DNA of 64,000 nucleotides from Helicobacter macacae MIT 99-5501 (lineage in GTDB: Bacteria; Campylobacterota; Campylobacteria; Campylobacterales; Helicobacteraceae), in the NCBI RefSeq assembly GCF_000507845.1, contig NZ_KI669454.1:434001-498000 (forward strand), read 5' to 3'. Below the pieces are notes generated by a model. The model saw nothing but the letters and a program-made list of their open reading frames with translations, did no database searches and was not told where the DNA came from. The position numbers and the translations under genes are program-made. Shown here piece after piece: positions 34,481-43,953 of this stretch (its first letter is position 1; the number at the start of each line of letters is the position of its first letter).

Positions 34481-35385
34481 TACTCTCCCCGCTAAATTAT
34501 GTAGGCAACAAAGCAAGAATCCTAAAATCTCTCATTCCATTATTTCCACGAGACACGACAACTTTTGTAGATATATTTTGCGGTAGTGGTATCGTAGGGC
34601 TAAACGCAAAATCCAAACAGCTTATCCTAAACGACAAAGAATCACGCATTATTGACTTATTGCGCTATTTTCAGAGCAACTTGCTAGATACGATTTTGGG
34701 CGAAGTAGATAGCCTAATCGCACAATACAATCTCACGGATTCAAAATCAAAGCCCAAAGGATTTTATAAAATCCACAAAAACGAAGGCTTATCACGGCAC
34801 AACAAAGAGGGGTTTTTGGCTTTGCGAAAATCCTATAATGCAAATCCAAGTGAGGCGAAATTTTTTGTGCTAATTTTGTTTGGGTTTAATCACTTTGTGC
34901 GATTTAACGCGCAAGGTGCGTATAATGTGCCTGTTGGCAAAAGTGATTTTTCGCAATTTCAGTATAAAAAGAGTGTTGCTTTTATCAAAGCATTACAAGA
35001 GAAAAATATCACATTATTAAATATGGATTTTAGAAATAGTGCGCTGTATAAGGAGGGGGATTTTTTCTACTTTGACCCGCCGTATTTGATAACACAAGCC
35101 CCTTACAATGCTTCTTGGAATGATAGCAATGAAAAAGATTTATATGAGATTTTGGATTTTCTTGATTCAAGAGATAAAAGATTTGCATTCTCAAATGTGC
35201 TTGAATCTAATGGTAAAAGTAATGATTTGCTAAAACAATGGAGCGCAAAATACCACACTACTTTTATGAAGCGCGACTATACAAATGCAAACTATCATCG
35301 CAAAAATTTAGGCACAACAAAAGAAGTGCTAATCACAAACTACACAATTATAAATCATTTTACGCAAGGCAACAACAATGCGTAA
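34477..35385 (+). CDS. DNA adenine methyltransferase M2 (alpha class, D12/Dam type)
   Basis: A 302-residue methyltransferase with the AdoMet motif VDIFCGSGIVGLNA near residue 31 preceding the catalytic FDPPYLI near 202, the alpha-class order, and the N-terminal NYVGNKARIL box typical of D12 enzymes such as M.DpnII. It overlaps M1 by ATGA and the endonuclease by 8 bp. It is the intact second methyltransferase of the unit; type IIS sites are asymmetric and often need one enzyme per strand. Confidence 0.9.
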   Translation: MILSPLNYVGNKARILKSLIPLFPRDTTTFVDIFCGSGIVGLNAKSKQLILNDKESRIIDLLRYFQSNLLDTILGEVDSLIAQYNLTDSKSKPKGFYKIHKNEGLSRHNKEGFLALRKSYNANPSEAKFFVLILFGFNHFVRFNAQGAYNVPVGKSDFSQFQYKKSVAFIKALQEKNITLLNMDFRNSALYKEGDFFYFDPPYLITQAPYNASWNDSNEKDLYEILDFLDSRDKRFAFSNVLESNGKSNDLLKQWSAKYHTTFMKRDYTNANYHRKNLGTTKEVLITNYTIINHFTQGNNNA

Positions 35386-37030
35386 GAATACATTTAATAT
35401 ATTTAGCTTTGATACAACCATTAGAAACCCGCAACGCAATATCGATTTTTTGCAAATTATCGATAAGATTGATGGCAAAGTGCTAAATGAAAAAAGTTTG
35501 CTTATTTATTGGTATGAAGCCATTGGCAAAGGGATTTATAGACCGCAAAATATAAATGCTGAGATTAGAAACAAACTTTTAAAGGGCGAGAGTCTAAGTG
35601 AGAGTGAAATAAAAAGGATTATGCAAGATAATCCGCAAAAAGTGCAAAATGGTTTTGAGGGCAGAGCAATAACGCATTTTAAGGCATTGCACTCACAGCT
35701 ATTGCTTATATATGATTCACAATCAAAAGTCGTGCGTATTAGTAAGTTAGGCAGAGAATTGCTAAACCACCCTTATGATGTGCAAAATATTTACACAAAA
35801 ATACTGCTTGGCATTCATTTTGGCTCACCTATAAGAAAAGAAAATAATCGCGCAAGGGTGTTTCTCAATACGATTTTTGTGATAGATTTGCTGAAAAGAG
35901 AGTGGGGTAAATTAGAGAAAGAATCAAAAGGGATTTTGCGCCACGAATGCGTCTTTGTGCTTGGAATAAAAGATTGTGATTACACAAAATGCGTGAGCGA
36001 GATTCTCACATACCGCGAAATGTATGGATTAAAAGAAAATAGAGAATATATAGAAAATTATTGCGTAAGCAATGACTTAAAACATTTGAAATATGACACA
36101 ATAAAAACTTATGTCGATGAAGTGTTTCGCAAATTTGCAATGAGCGGACTTATCATTGCGCGTCATAATTACTATGATTTTTCTAGCTTTGAATCCAAAA
36201 AGATAGAAGCGATTTTGCAACATTACAAAGATTATACATTTATGGAATTTAGTGATATTTATGAATATATTGATTTTGCTTACAATATTACATTGCCGTG
36301 GATAGAAAATAATGAAGTGCGCAAACAAATCGCCACACAAAAGGCAAAAGAATTGCATATATCATTGCAAGATTTAGATTTTAATGATTTAACTTTGCTA
36401 GAAAACAAACTCAATCAAACATTTTATCAACAAGCACTGAAAAGCAAAATAGAAGTAAGCCAAATAGACACACTGCTAAATGAACTGCGGATTTTAGCAT
36501 CTGGGGCGCAAGAAAAATCTAGCCTTGATAATATCCCAGAGCCACTGCGCTTGGAGTATTTACTCGCCCTTATTTTAGGCAAAAAATATGGTAGCAAAAA
36601 TCTAGAATCAAACCTTATCTACAATGAAAATGGCGAACCACTATCCTACGCCCCTGCGGGAAAGGCGGATTTGCTCTATGAAAATTTCTCTTTTGAAGCC
36701 ACGATGATAAAAAATCGCAATCAACAGCTAAATAGCGAAACCACAAGCGTAGCACGGCATTTTTATGAATCAAAAAAGCAAAATACGCTCGAGCAACGCG
36801 CTATGCTTATCGCGCCATATATTCATTGGGATGTCGCGCTATTTTTTAAATTCTGCGCCAAAGAGTTTGATAGCAAGCTCGCTCCTATTAGCATTTCTAG
36901 CTTTATTACGCTTATAGAAAAAAGTGCGACATTTAGCGAGTTTAGCACGAATTTTGATAGGCTTTTTGTGGATAAACTTTTGCGCGATAAAACAGATGCG
37001 TATGTCGATAGTGTGAATTTTGTGAGATAG
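35378..37030 (+). CDS. AlwI-like type IIS restriction endonuclease
   Basis: A 550-residue protein whose N-terminus (FNIFSFDTTIRNP) resembles the opening of AlwI-family endonucleases. Its C-terminal part has APAGKADLLYENFSFEATM, matching a PD-(D/E)xK-like D...ExT pattern seen in that family. AlwI itself cuts near GGATC, but the site here cannot be deduced. The frame is intact. Translation is coupled to M2 through the overlap at 35378-35385. The alternative is another large type IIS enzyme with similar context. Confidence 0.7.
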   Translation: MRKNTFNIFSFDTTIRNPQRNIDFLQIIDKIDGKVLNEKSLLIYWYEAIGKGIYRPQNINAEIRNKLLKGESLSESEIKRIMQDNPQKVQNGFEGRAITHFKALHSQLLLIYDSQSKVVRISKLGRELLNHPYDVQNIYTKILLGIHFGSPIRKENNRARVFLNTIFVIDLLKREWGKLEKESKGILRHECVFVLGIKDCDYTKCVSEILTYREMYGLKENREYIENYCVSNDLKHLKYDTIKTYVDEVFRKFAMSGLIIARHNYYDFSSFESKKIEAILQHYKDYTFMEFSDIYEYIDFAYNITLPWIENNEVRKQIATQKAKELHISLQDLDFNDLTLLENKLNQTFYQQALKSKIEVSQIDTLLNELRILASGAQEKSSLDNIPEPLRLEYLLALILGKKYGSKNLESNLIYNENGEPLSYAPAGKADLLYENFSFEATMIKNRNQQLNSETTSVARHFYESKKQNTLEQRAMLIAPYIHWDVALFFKFCAKEFDSKLAPISISSFITLIEKSATFSEFSTNFDRLFVDKLLRDKTDAYVDSVNFVR

Positions 37031-37199
37031 TATAAGATGGATTTTGTGTGCGAGGTGTGATAGGTAGCAATATGCCAAATTTTGCTTACATAAAATATGA
37101 AAATTTCTAGTTATCTCAAGTTTGTGGGTTTTGCAAATGTCGCTGGTAACATTAAGCGAGATTTTGTATAATTTTGGCATTTAATTTTTAAGGAATGTC

Positions 37200-38201
37200 G
37201 TGTCAAATTTGGCTTTAAATCCTCCTCAAACCTTGCAAACTTCACAACCCGCACTTTTTGATTTAGACACTAGCGAGTCATTAGCACAGCGCAAGGCGCG
37301 GTTTTTGCATTCACTCAAAGGCAAATCCCTCGCTTACAAACGCTACACCAAATCCCCCTTGCGCTATGGCGGTGGCAAATCCCTAGCCGTAGGGCTCATA
37401 ATCGAGCATTTTCCAAATGATATAAAGCGCGTAGTAAGCCCATTTATCGGTGGTGGGAGCGTGGAGGTGGCAAGTGCGCTAGAGCTAGGCTTGGAAGTGC
37501 GGGGTTTTGATATTTTTGATATTTTGGTAAATTTTTGGCAGGTTGCAATCGCTGATTGTGGCGCACTTCACACCGAGCTAGAGAATCTAGAGCCAAGCAA
37601 AGAGGTGTATGAGAAAATCAAAAATGAGCTAAAAGCGCATTATAAAAAATTCTCGAATCTTGATAACCTAAATTTGGCGCGGGATTATTATTTTAACTTC
37701 AATCTTAGCTATGGACCGGGGTTTTTGGGGTGGATGAGCAAAATCTATGAGGACACAACGCGCTATAAAAATATGCTTAAAAAATTGCGCGATTTTGGGG
37801 CGCATAAGGGGGCGCAAAATCTAAGCGTAGAGTGCGAAAGCTTTGAAGCGGTGTTTGAGAAATACAAAGATGACTTTTTCTACTGCGACCCGCCCTATTT
37901 CCTAAGCGGGGATAGCAAAATGTTTAAGGGAATCTACCCTATGCGTAATTTCCCTATCCACCACAATGGCTTTAAACACGAGCTTTTGGCGGAATTGCTA
38001 CGCACACACAAAGGGCGGTTTATACTAAGCTACAATGACTGTGAGTGGGTGCGTGAGGCGTATAAGGGCTTTAAGATTTTAGAGCCAAAGTGGCAATATA
38101 CAATGGGACAGGGCGAAACGCGAATCGGCAAAAACCGCATAGAGCGCGGGGATACAGATAATATCAAACAAAGCCACGAGCTACTAATCATCAAAGAATA
38201 A
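37200..38201 (+). CDS. DNA adenine methyltransferase (D12 class) of a second restriction-modification pair
   Basis: A 333-residue alpha-class methyltransferase. LRYGGGKSLAVG at about residues 52-63 is the N-terminal AdoMet-contact box, SPFIGGGSVEVA (about 80) is motif I, and FFYCDPPYFLSGD (about 225) is the catalytic motif. The GTG start at 37200 is preceded by AAGGA; the nearby ATG at 37195 is in another frame. It is followed after 12 bp by a small probable endonuclease gene. Confidence 0.9.
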   Translation: MSNLALNPPQTLQTSQPALFDLDTSESLAQRKARFLHSLKGKSLAYKRYTKSPLRYGGGKSLAVGLIIEHFPNDIKRVVSPFIGGGSVEVASALELGLEVRGFDIFDILVNFWQVAIADCGALHTELENLEPSKEVYEKIKNELKAHYKKFSNLDNLNLARDYYFNFNLSYGPGFLGWMSKIYEDTTRYKNMLKKLRDFGAHKGAQNLSVECESFEAVFEKYKDDFFYCDPPYFLSGDSKMFKGIYPMRNFPIHHNGFKHELLAELLRTHKGRFILSYNDCEWVREAYKGFKILEPKWQYTMGQGETRIGKNRIERGDTDNIKQSHELLIIKE

Positions 38202-38213
38202 AGGCGCGAAAAA

Positions 38214-38816
38214 ATGAAAATTAGCGAAGTAAAAACGGCGTTTAAAATCGCTGATGTGGAGTTTGTGGCGGGTAGCACAAAGCTAAATTTTAATTACTTA
38301 AAAAATCTAAAGGACGAAAACGGCAAGGCATTGCCACAAAGTATTTTAACCCAAAATGTCGCAAGGGTATATCTCATCGTGGTTGATGGTGTGATAAAGA
38401 AAATCGGCGGTTCTCAAGCAAAAGGAGGCATAAAAAATACTTTGGAAATTTATCGAGACGGTGGCGTAAAAGGACGCCCAGCTATTCGTAGCTATGGTGT
38501 ATGGTATTTTTTGTATTACACAATTTTAGAGGGCAAGAAAATCGAATTTTATATGATTTACCAAGAGAATTTTGAAAAGGAAATCAAAGGGCTTTTTGGG
38601 CTAAAGAATGTGAAAAACGCCTATATTTCTTACAAACTCATCGAGGAATGCTGTGTGGCGGACTATTTGGCGTGTGAAAACGGCAAACACCCTGATTGGA
38701 ATGTGCAAGAGCAGGGCAAAGATTGGCCACTAGAAATCAAAAATGAACACGCCCAAATCCAAAAGAACGCACAAAGCAGAGCTAAAAAAGTCATTCGCAA
38801 AGAAGTGAAGCGATAA
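38214..38816 (+). CDS. Probable GIY-YIG-type type II restriction endonuclease
   Basis: A 200-residue protein directly downstream of the D12 methyltransferase. The segment ARVYLIVVDGVIKKIGGS (about residues 50-67) fits the GIY-YIG core pattern (tyrosine strand, then K-IG-S). Candidate catalytic Arg residues (GRPAIRSYG, 87-95) and a Glu (LIEECC, about 144) follow with plausible spacing. The general plan is like the small Helicobacter enzyme Hpy188I, but I cannot prove homology by eye. The position beside a methyltransferase is the strongest argument. Confidence 0.55.
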   Translation: MKISEVKTAFKIADVEFVAGSTKLNFNYLKNLKDENGKALPQSILTQNVARVYLIVVDGVIKKIGGSQAKGGIKNTLEIYRDGGVKGRPAIRSYGVWYFLYYTILEGKKIEFYMIYQENFEKEIKGLFGLKNVKNAYISYKLIEECCVADYLACENGKHPDWNVQEQGKDWPLEIKNEHAQIQKNAQSRAKKVIRKEVKR

Positions 38817-38865
38817 GGTTTTGGCAAAATTAAATATATAAGACAATTATAGGTTATCCACAATT

Positions 38866-38883
38866 TGCAACTTTGTTGTAAAA
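38866..38883 (+). promoter_or_regulatory. Candidate autoregulatory operator upstream of the Fur-family gene
   Basis: TGCAACTTTGTTGTAAAA matches 16 of 18 bases of the zinc-operon site at 33462-33479. It lies about 130 bp upstream of the regulator's start and 39 bp upstream of a TATAAT box. Confidence 0.5.
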
Positions 38884-38912
38884 ATTCCGCCACAAAAACG
38901 CATAAGCAAAAT

Positions 38913-38928
38913 GCAAATTTGCTATAAT
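38913..38928 (+). promoter_or_regulatory. Putative promoter of the Fur-family gene
   Basis: GCAAATTTGC (38913-38922) is a perfect palindrome immediately followed by TATAAT (38923-38928). A second ACAAATTTGCTTTAATG stretch at 38947-38963 repeats much of this segment. Confidence 0.5.
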
Positions 38929-39012
38929 GCGACTTTAGCAAAAGCCACAAATTTGCTTTAATGCCACAAGGTGCTTCTAAGCGGTGGCGCACTCACATAC
39001 TAGGGGATATAA

Positions 39013-39363
39013 ATGGATTCTGTCTCTTTGCTAAAGCAAAGCAATATCGCAATCACGGATTTACGGCTAGAAATGCTAGAGATTTTGCGCCTAAATCACA
39101 AGCCTTTGAGCTTTGATGAGTTTCACCTCAAGGCAAACAAAACCACTTTTTATCGCAATATGGAGCTATTCGAGGAGAGGGGCATAGTCATAAAGACAAA
39201 CTTGGAGCGAAAGAGCTACTATGAGCTAGCCCAAGATGCCAAAGCGCACTTCATCTGCGATGTCTGCCACAAAATCACGGATTTTGCACTGCCTAAAAGC
39301 ACGACACCAAATGGCAAAGTAAAAAGCCTAGTCGCACACGGAATCTGCAATGAGTGTGAGTGA
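39013..39363 (+). CDS. Short Fur-family metalloregulator (Zur candidate)
   Basis: A 116-residue winged-helix regulator. The DNA-binding helix region is KTTFYRNMELFEERGIV, with the T-x-YRN pattern of Fur proteins. The dimer domain keeps two CxxC pairs (CDVC and CNEC), a structural zinc site, and ends in HGICNECE. At 116 residues it is shorter than the usual 140-150, with an abbreviated N-terminus and dimer domain. AGGGG lies upstream of the ATG. The similar sites at its own promoter and at the zinc operon suggest Zur function; Fur or PerR identity is the alternative. Confidence 0.8.
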   Translation: MDSVSLLKQSNIAITDLRLEMLEILRLNHKPLSFDEFHLKANKTTFYRNMELFEERGIVIKTNLERKSYYELAQDAKAHFICDVCHKITDFALPKSTTPNGKVKSLVAHGICNECE

Positions 39364-39595
39364 AAAAACAAATATGCTACAAAGCAAGTTTAGACAAAAG
39401 TAGATAAAGCAGTAAGCCAAGATAAGTCAAATACAAAAAAAGCCAAAAAAAGATAATCACAAAAAGATAGCTAAAAATAACGCAAAATCTAAAAACCAAA
39501 TTCCCCTTAAAATAACCCCCTCCAAAGCTAGTCATTTCACTTTTTATCTTACGGCATATCTTTTTATCTTGGCTATTGTTTGCAAAGACTGCTTT

Positions 39596-39617
39596 GCAAG
39601 ATTTTGCAAAATCTTGC
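39596..39617. repeat. Perfect 22-bp palindrome downstream of mnmA
   Basis: GCAAGATTTTG followed directly by CAAAATCTTGC. Immediately before it, TTGCAAA and TTTGCAA flank a 6-nt loop (39580-39598). It sits between the tail-to-tail ends of the Fur-family gene and mnmA. No U-rich tail, so termination is possible but unproven. Confidence 0.7.
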
Positions 39618-39640
39618 AGGAATTACGCAGTAGCAAGAGG

Positions 39641-40669
39641 CTACACTATCACGCCACCGCCTAGCACGCACTCATCATCATATACCACAAGTGCTTGTCC
39701 TTTTGCCACACCATAGACAGGCTCTTTTAGTCGTGCCAAAATCTTGTCATTATCCACTTCAAGCGTGGCGAGTGTTGGCTCGGAGCGGTAGCGGATTTTG
39801 ACTTCGTATTCTTGTCCGTGGAAGTCTTTATCTAGGCTTACATTTTGAGCTTCTACCAAAATCTTTGCTAGCTCTTCTTTTTTGCCTACGATGATTTCAT
39901 TTTGGCTAGGGTTTATGCCTAGCACGAAGTGTGGCTCGTGCGCACCTTTTACGCTAAATCCTTTGCGCTTGCCTATGGTGTATTGCATATATCCTTTGTG
40001 GCTTCCTACGATTTGCCCTTGAGCGTTGCGCACTATGCCTTTATTTTCGACATCAAAGTGCTTTTTTAGTATGTCTATATAGTCGCTTTCCACGAAGCAA
40101 ATCTCTTGGCTTTCTTTGTATTCTTCAAGTGTGCCAAACCACGGCATAGCTTCAAACGCTTTTGGTTTGACTTCGCTTTTTAGCATATCGCCAAGTGGGA
40201 ATATAAGGCGGTTTATGGCGTCTTGTGAAATCGCATAGAGAAAGTAGCTTTGGTCTTTGCTAGAATCTTTTGCTTTGGCGATTTTTTTGACACCATTTAC
40301 TTCTTTTATGCGTGCATAGTGTCCTGTGGCGATTTTTTCACAGCCCATTTCCATAGCTTTTTGCAAGGCAAGTCCAAATTTCATATTTGGATTGCACATA
40401 GCGCAGGGATTTGGCGTCTCGCCTCTTTTGTAGGATTCTATGAAGTAGTTATACACCACTTCTTTAAACTCCTTTTGCGCATCGATTACCATAAAATCTA
40501 TGTCTAGATTTTTGGCGACTTTTTGGCAGTTTGCGATGAAAACCTCGTGCTTTTTTTCTTTGTCGTGTAGCTTTAGGTAGATACCTAAGACATCGTGTCC
40601 TGCCTGCTTTAGTAAGTATGCCGAGTAGGAGCTATCCACTCCTCCGCTCATTAGCAACGCAACTTTCAT
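39641..40669 (-). CDS. mnmA: tRNA 2-thiouridylase MnmA
   Basis: Thiolates U34 of tRNA(Lys/Glu/Gln). The 342-residue chain has the PP-loop [16 protein letters not shown], the first catalytic-Cys region [13 protein letters not shown] (near residue 91), [17 protein letters not shown], and the second Cys region [12 protein letters not shown] (near 188). AAGGA precedes the ATG. Stands alone. Confidence 0.96.
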   Translation of the reverse strand: MKVALLMSGGVDSSYSAYLLKQAGHDVLGIYLKLHDKEKKHEVFIANCQKVAKNLDIDFMVIDAQKEFKEVVYNYFIESYKRGETPNPCAMCNPNMKFGLALQKAMEMGCEKIATGHYARIKEVNGVKKIAKAKDSSKDQSYFLYAISQDAINRLIFPLGDMLKSEVKPKAFEAMPWFGTLEEYKESQEICFVESDYIDILKKHFDVENKGIVRNAQGQIVGSHKGYMQYTIGKRKGFSVKGAHEPHFVLGINPSQNEIIVGKKEELAKILVEAQNVSLDKDFHGQEYEVKIRYRSEPTLATLEVDNDKILARLKEPVYGVAKGQALVVYDDECVLGGGVIV

Positions 40670-40885
40670 TGTTGGTCCTTTCTAGTGGTAAATTTTGCAT
40701 ATTGCAAGTTGATTCCCTTTTCCTTTATTTTGGATTTAAAGGGAGGGTATTATAGCCTAAAAACATTTTGCTACGCTTAAAAAAACCTCCAAACTAGCGA
40801 TTATAGATTTTTAGGACATTTTGAGGAGGTTTAGCGATTTGGAAATGTCTTTAATCAAAAATCATAGAATCTAAAAAGGCGATAA

Positions 40886-41584
40886 ATGCACTTTATTTGG
40901 CTTGTATTTTTTATCTGTGTCGCTCCACTTTTTGGCAAATCTGCAAAATCTCAATTCTCACTGCAGATGCCCGAAGAAGTGGCAAAGATTTATTATGAGA
41001 TGAAGGGCTTGGATATGAATGGTGGGAAAAATACCTCACAAAAAGAGCAAAATCCACAAAATAGTGATGACAAAAAAAGTAAAAAACAAAAAGCAAAAGA
41101 GGAAAAAAAGGCAAAAAAAGGAGCAAAAAATAAAAATATTGAGTATTTTATAGATTCCAAAAAGTCCCAAAAATCAGCGCAAACTACGCATTATTTCCCA
41201 AATGATGTCCCACCTCCCATAGAGCAGCCACCCTCTTTTGAGGAAATCATAGCTAGAAATGTGAATGAATACCCGCAAAATCAGCAGCTATGCCAAATGG
41301 GCGATAAAAAAGCCTGCTTTTTTGCGGGGCAGGCGATTTTATACACAGGAGGGGATTTGGGAAGCGCACAGCAGTATTATTGGCTATCTTGTGCGCTAGG
41401 TATGCAGCTAGCTTGTGATGAATACTCCAAAATCTCAATGAGTGTTGATATGCTCTATCGGCAGTATTTTCAGCGGTGGCAGCGCAAAGTGTGGGTGGGG
41501 GATATTATCACTAAGAAAGGCAAGTATATTGAGCTACAAAAAGTGCGCCCTGCTTATCAAATCCGCAATATGCAGCCAAGATGA
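40886..41584 (+). CDS. Small secreted protein with Lys-rich linker and Sel1-like repeat region
   Basis: A 232-residue protein with signal peptide (MHFIWLVFFICVAPLFGKS), a Lys/Glu/Gln-rich linker of about 45 residues, and a C-terminal part with CQMGDKKACFFAGQAIL and YYWLSCALGMQLACDEYSKI, where Cys spacing and alternating helices resemble the Sel1-like repeats of Helicobacter cysteine-rich (Hcp) proteins, though only about one repeat is visible. AAGG precedes the ATG. It converges on the MMPL gene. Function unknown. Confidence 0.65.
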   Translation: MHFIWLVFFICVAPLFGKSAKSQFSLQMPEEVAKIYYEMKGLDMNGGKNTSQKEQNPQNSDDKKSKKQKAKEEKKAKKGAKNKNIEYFIDSKKSQKSAQTTHYFPNDVPPPIEQPPSFEEIIARNVNEYPQNQQLCQMGDKKACFFAGQAILYTGGDLGSAQQYYWLSCALGMQLACDEYSKISMSVDMLYRQYFQRWQRKVWVGDIITKKGKYIELQKVRPAYQIRNMQPR

Positions 41585-41628
41585 TAAAGCCCTACTTATA
41601 AAATCTATCGAAATTATCCAAAATACCC

Positions 41629-43953
41629 CTAAAGTTTTTTAAGATTTTGGGATTGAAGTGTGAGTGCGATAGCTCCAAGTGCGCAAAAAGCCATACCCAG
41701 CGTGGCACTTAGCCCAAAAGCCACCACCGCTTGAGTGTGGCTAAGAGATAATAAGCAAAAAGAAATGATACTTGTTAGGCTTGCTAGAGCTATGCCAAAT
41801 ACGCGCTCTTTTGGGCTAAGGCTATGATTTTGTGCGAGCAGGACATAATCAATCCCAACCGCGCTAGAAATGATAAGCCCAAAAGCTACAAAGATATTAA
41901 ACCCAATCCCAAAAGCTAGCACTATGCCTAGACTTGCTAGTGTAGAAAGTAGCACCACACTCATCATCATCGCTGATTTTTTTAGCCCAAATGCAACGCT
42001 AAGTGCGATAAAAGCAAGAATATAGCCAAAAATCTTTAGCCAAATGGCGTTAAATTTTATCGCGCTAAAACTCTCGTTTATGCTTTTGGGGAAATCTATG
42101 AGCGAGGCATTGTATTTTGCTAAAATAGCTTCTAGCTCATCTGTTTGGTTTAGGGGCTTAAAATGTGGGAATGATATGTAGCTTTGTGGGTGCAAGCTAG
42201 GATTTGCAGAGATGATAAACCTAGCAAAATCACTTCCTAATCTAGTGGAGAGAATTTGCTCTAAATCAAGTGGTTGTAAAGATGCGACTTTCTCAAAAGC
42301 CTCTAGGATTTGGGATTTTTCAAAGCCTAGATTCTCATATATTCTTAAAATATCTTTATCTTTGCTTGCTTGCTTGAAAGAGTCAATGATTTCTTGCTGC
42401 TCTTTGGGGCTTAGCAGAAGTGCGCTAAGCCCATCATATCTATCTATGAAATCTTTTATGTCATTCATAAGCCTGCGCTCTAAGGCTATATTGCCAGATT
42501 CTAGGAGGATAAATTTTTGAGTGCTAGTATCGCTTATGCGGGCAAAATCTTGCAATTCCTGCAAAGAATGCTTAGGCAGGGAGGAGTATTTGGATATGTC
42601 ATCTTGCGTGTCTGTGTGTAGCAAAAGCACACTAGCAAAGAGCACAACAAATGGAGCTAACCAAAAGATATATTTCCTAAAAAATGGTTTTGCTATCTTT
42701 ATCAGGCTTAGAAATGGCTTTCTAAAAGCGTGCTTAGATACAAATACACTTCCTTGCAAAATCTGTGGCAACAAAAAGAAACTAGCAAAAAACGCCCCCA
42801 CAAGCGCAAAAATAGAAATAACAGCGACTTGGTGCAAAAACGGCATAGGCGATAGCAAAAATAGTCCATATCCGCTTGTGGTAATAAAAAGCCCAAGCAA
42901 AAATATTCTCCTCATAGAGAAAATGCTTGATGGGCTTACCACTTTGTATCGCTCTTTGGCAAGCCAATGAATTGCAAAATCTATGATAAGCCCCACAAGG
43001 CTTGTGCTAATGACTATGCTAAGGATATGCAGATGTGCAAAAGCTAAAAGCGCACCGCTTAATCCGCACAAAAAGCTAAATCCAATCACCAAAGCTAGCC
43101 AAAATATCCGCACACTACCAAAAGCACCAAACAATAGTAAGCCAACCAAAATAAAAGATAACCCACCCATATATATGCTCTCTTTTATCCCCTCTTGTTT
43201 GCCAATCGCACTAAAAATCGCTCCACCTTGAATGAGAAGGTGTGCGCTAGATTTTTCCGCCATTTTTCTAGCTTCTAAAATAAAATCTAGTAGCACTTGC
43301 GAATTGATATTTTCAGCCAAACGCGCGCTAGCAAAGTAGTATTTTTTTTGTGTGATATTATCTAGTGCATATAGCCTCGCACTTGCTATGTCTAGCTTTA
43401 GCCCTTTGTCGTTGTCTAGCAAGCTAGAATGTCCTAAGAGATTAAAGAAATCTTGGCTTGGGCTAAGAGGACGCAAAGCAAAGCTATGGACTAACTCTTG
43501 TGCATTTTGGATAAAAAAAGCCTTATTTTTTATTTTGCTAAATGTCTCATATCTAAGCAGTGCCAATCGCAGCGGATAGAGAGTATCTAAGATATTAGAA
43601 TCATCAAATTTAAGTTTGACACTAGAAAAAAGATTTGGCGGGGCGAGCGCAAAAATCTCATCAAGCAATGTATCATCATCGCTTAAAAACGAAATGTCTT
43701 TGGCAAAATTTTGCTGAATCTTTTGTAGGGCTTGCTTTTGAGTAGGGCTAAAATCTAGCTCTAGCAGTGAGTAAATATCGCTTTGGATAGAATCTATGCG
43801 AAGTGCTATGATAGCTATCATAGCACTTGTAAGGAGTGCAAAAATCGTGTATATAAAAACTTTTTTTGTGTTATGATTTTTTGCGTTATGATTTTTGGTG
43901 TGGTAATTTTTGTGCCAAAAGCCTTGTGCTAAAAATGTATATAGATTTTGCAT
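41629..43953 (-). CDS. MMPL/RND-type exporter of the polyene-like cluster
   Basis: A 774-residue inner-membrane protein with two sets of helices, each preceded by a large periplasmic loop: an N-terminal helix at about 32-50 and a helix bundle near 250-400, then a second loop and bundle in the C-terminal part. It matches predicted exporters (COG4258) of aryl polyene clusters. It begins at the stop of the LolA-like gene (TAATG), so translation is coupled. Proposed role: moving the polyene-lipid toward the outer membrane with the LolA-like partner. Confidence 0.85.
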   Translation of the reverse strand: MQNLYTFLAQGFWHKNYHTKNHNAKNHNTKKVFIYTIFALLTSAMIAIIALRIDSIQSDIYSLLELDFSPTQKQALQKIQQNFAKDISFLSDDDTLLDEIFALAPPNLFSSVKLKFDDSNILDTLYPLRLALLRYETFSKIKNKAFFIQNAQELVHSFALRPLSPSQDFFNLLGHSSLLDNDKGLKLDIASARLYALDNITQKKYYFASARLAENINSQVLLDFILEARKMAEKSSAHLLIQGGAIFSAIGKQEGIKESIYMGGLSFILVGLLLFGAFGSVRIFWLALVIGFSFLCGLSGALLAFAHLHILSIVISTSLVGLIIDFAIHWLAKERYKVVSPSSIFSMRRIFLLGLFITTSGYGLFLLSPMPFLHQVAVISIFALVGAFFASFFLLPQILQGSVFVSKHAFRKPFLSLIKIAKPFFRKYIFWLAPFVVLFASVLLLHTDTQDDISKYSSLPKHSLQELQDFARISDTSTQKFILLESGNIALERRLMNDIKDFIDRYDGLSALLLSPKEQQEIIDSFKQASKDKDILRIYENLGFEKSQILEAFEKVASLQPLDLEQILSTRLGSDFARFIISANPSLHPQSYISFPHFKPLNQTDELEAILAKYNASLIDFPKSINESFSAIKFNAIWLKIFGYILAFIALSVAFGLKKSAMMMSVVLLSTLASLGIVLAFGIGFNIFVAFGLIISSAVGIDYVLLAQNHSLSPKERVFGIALASLTSIISFCLLSLSHTQAVVAFGLSATLGMAFCALGAIALTLQSQNLKKL

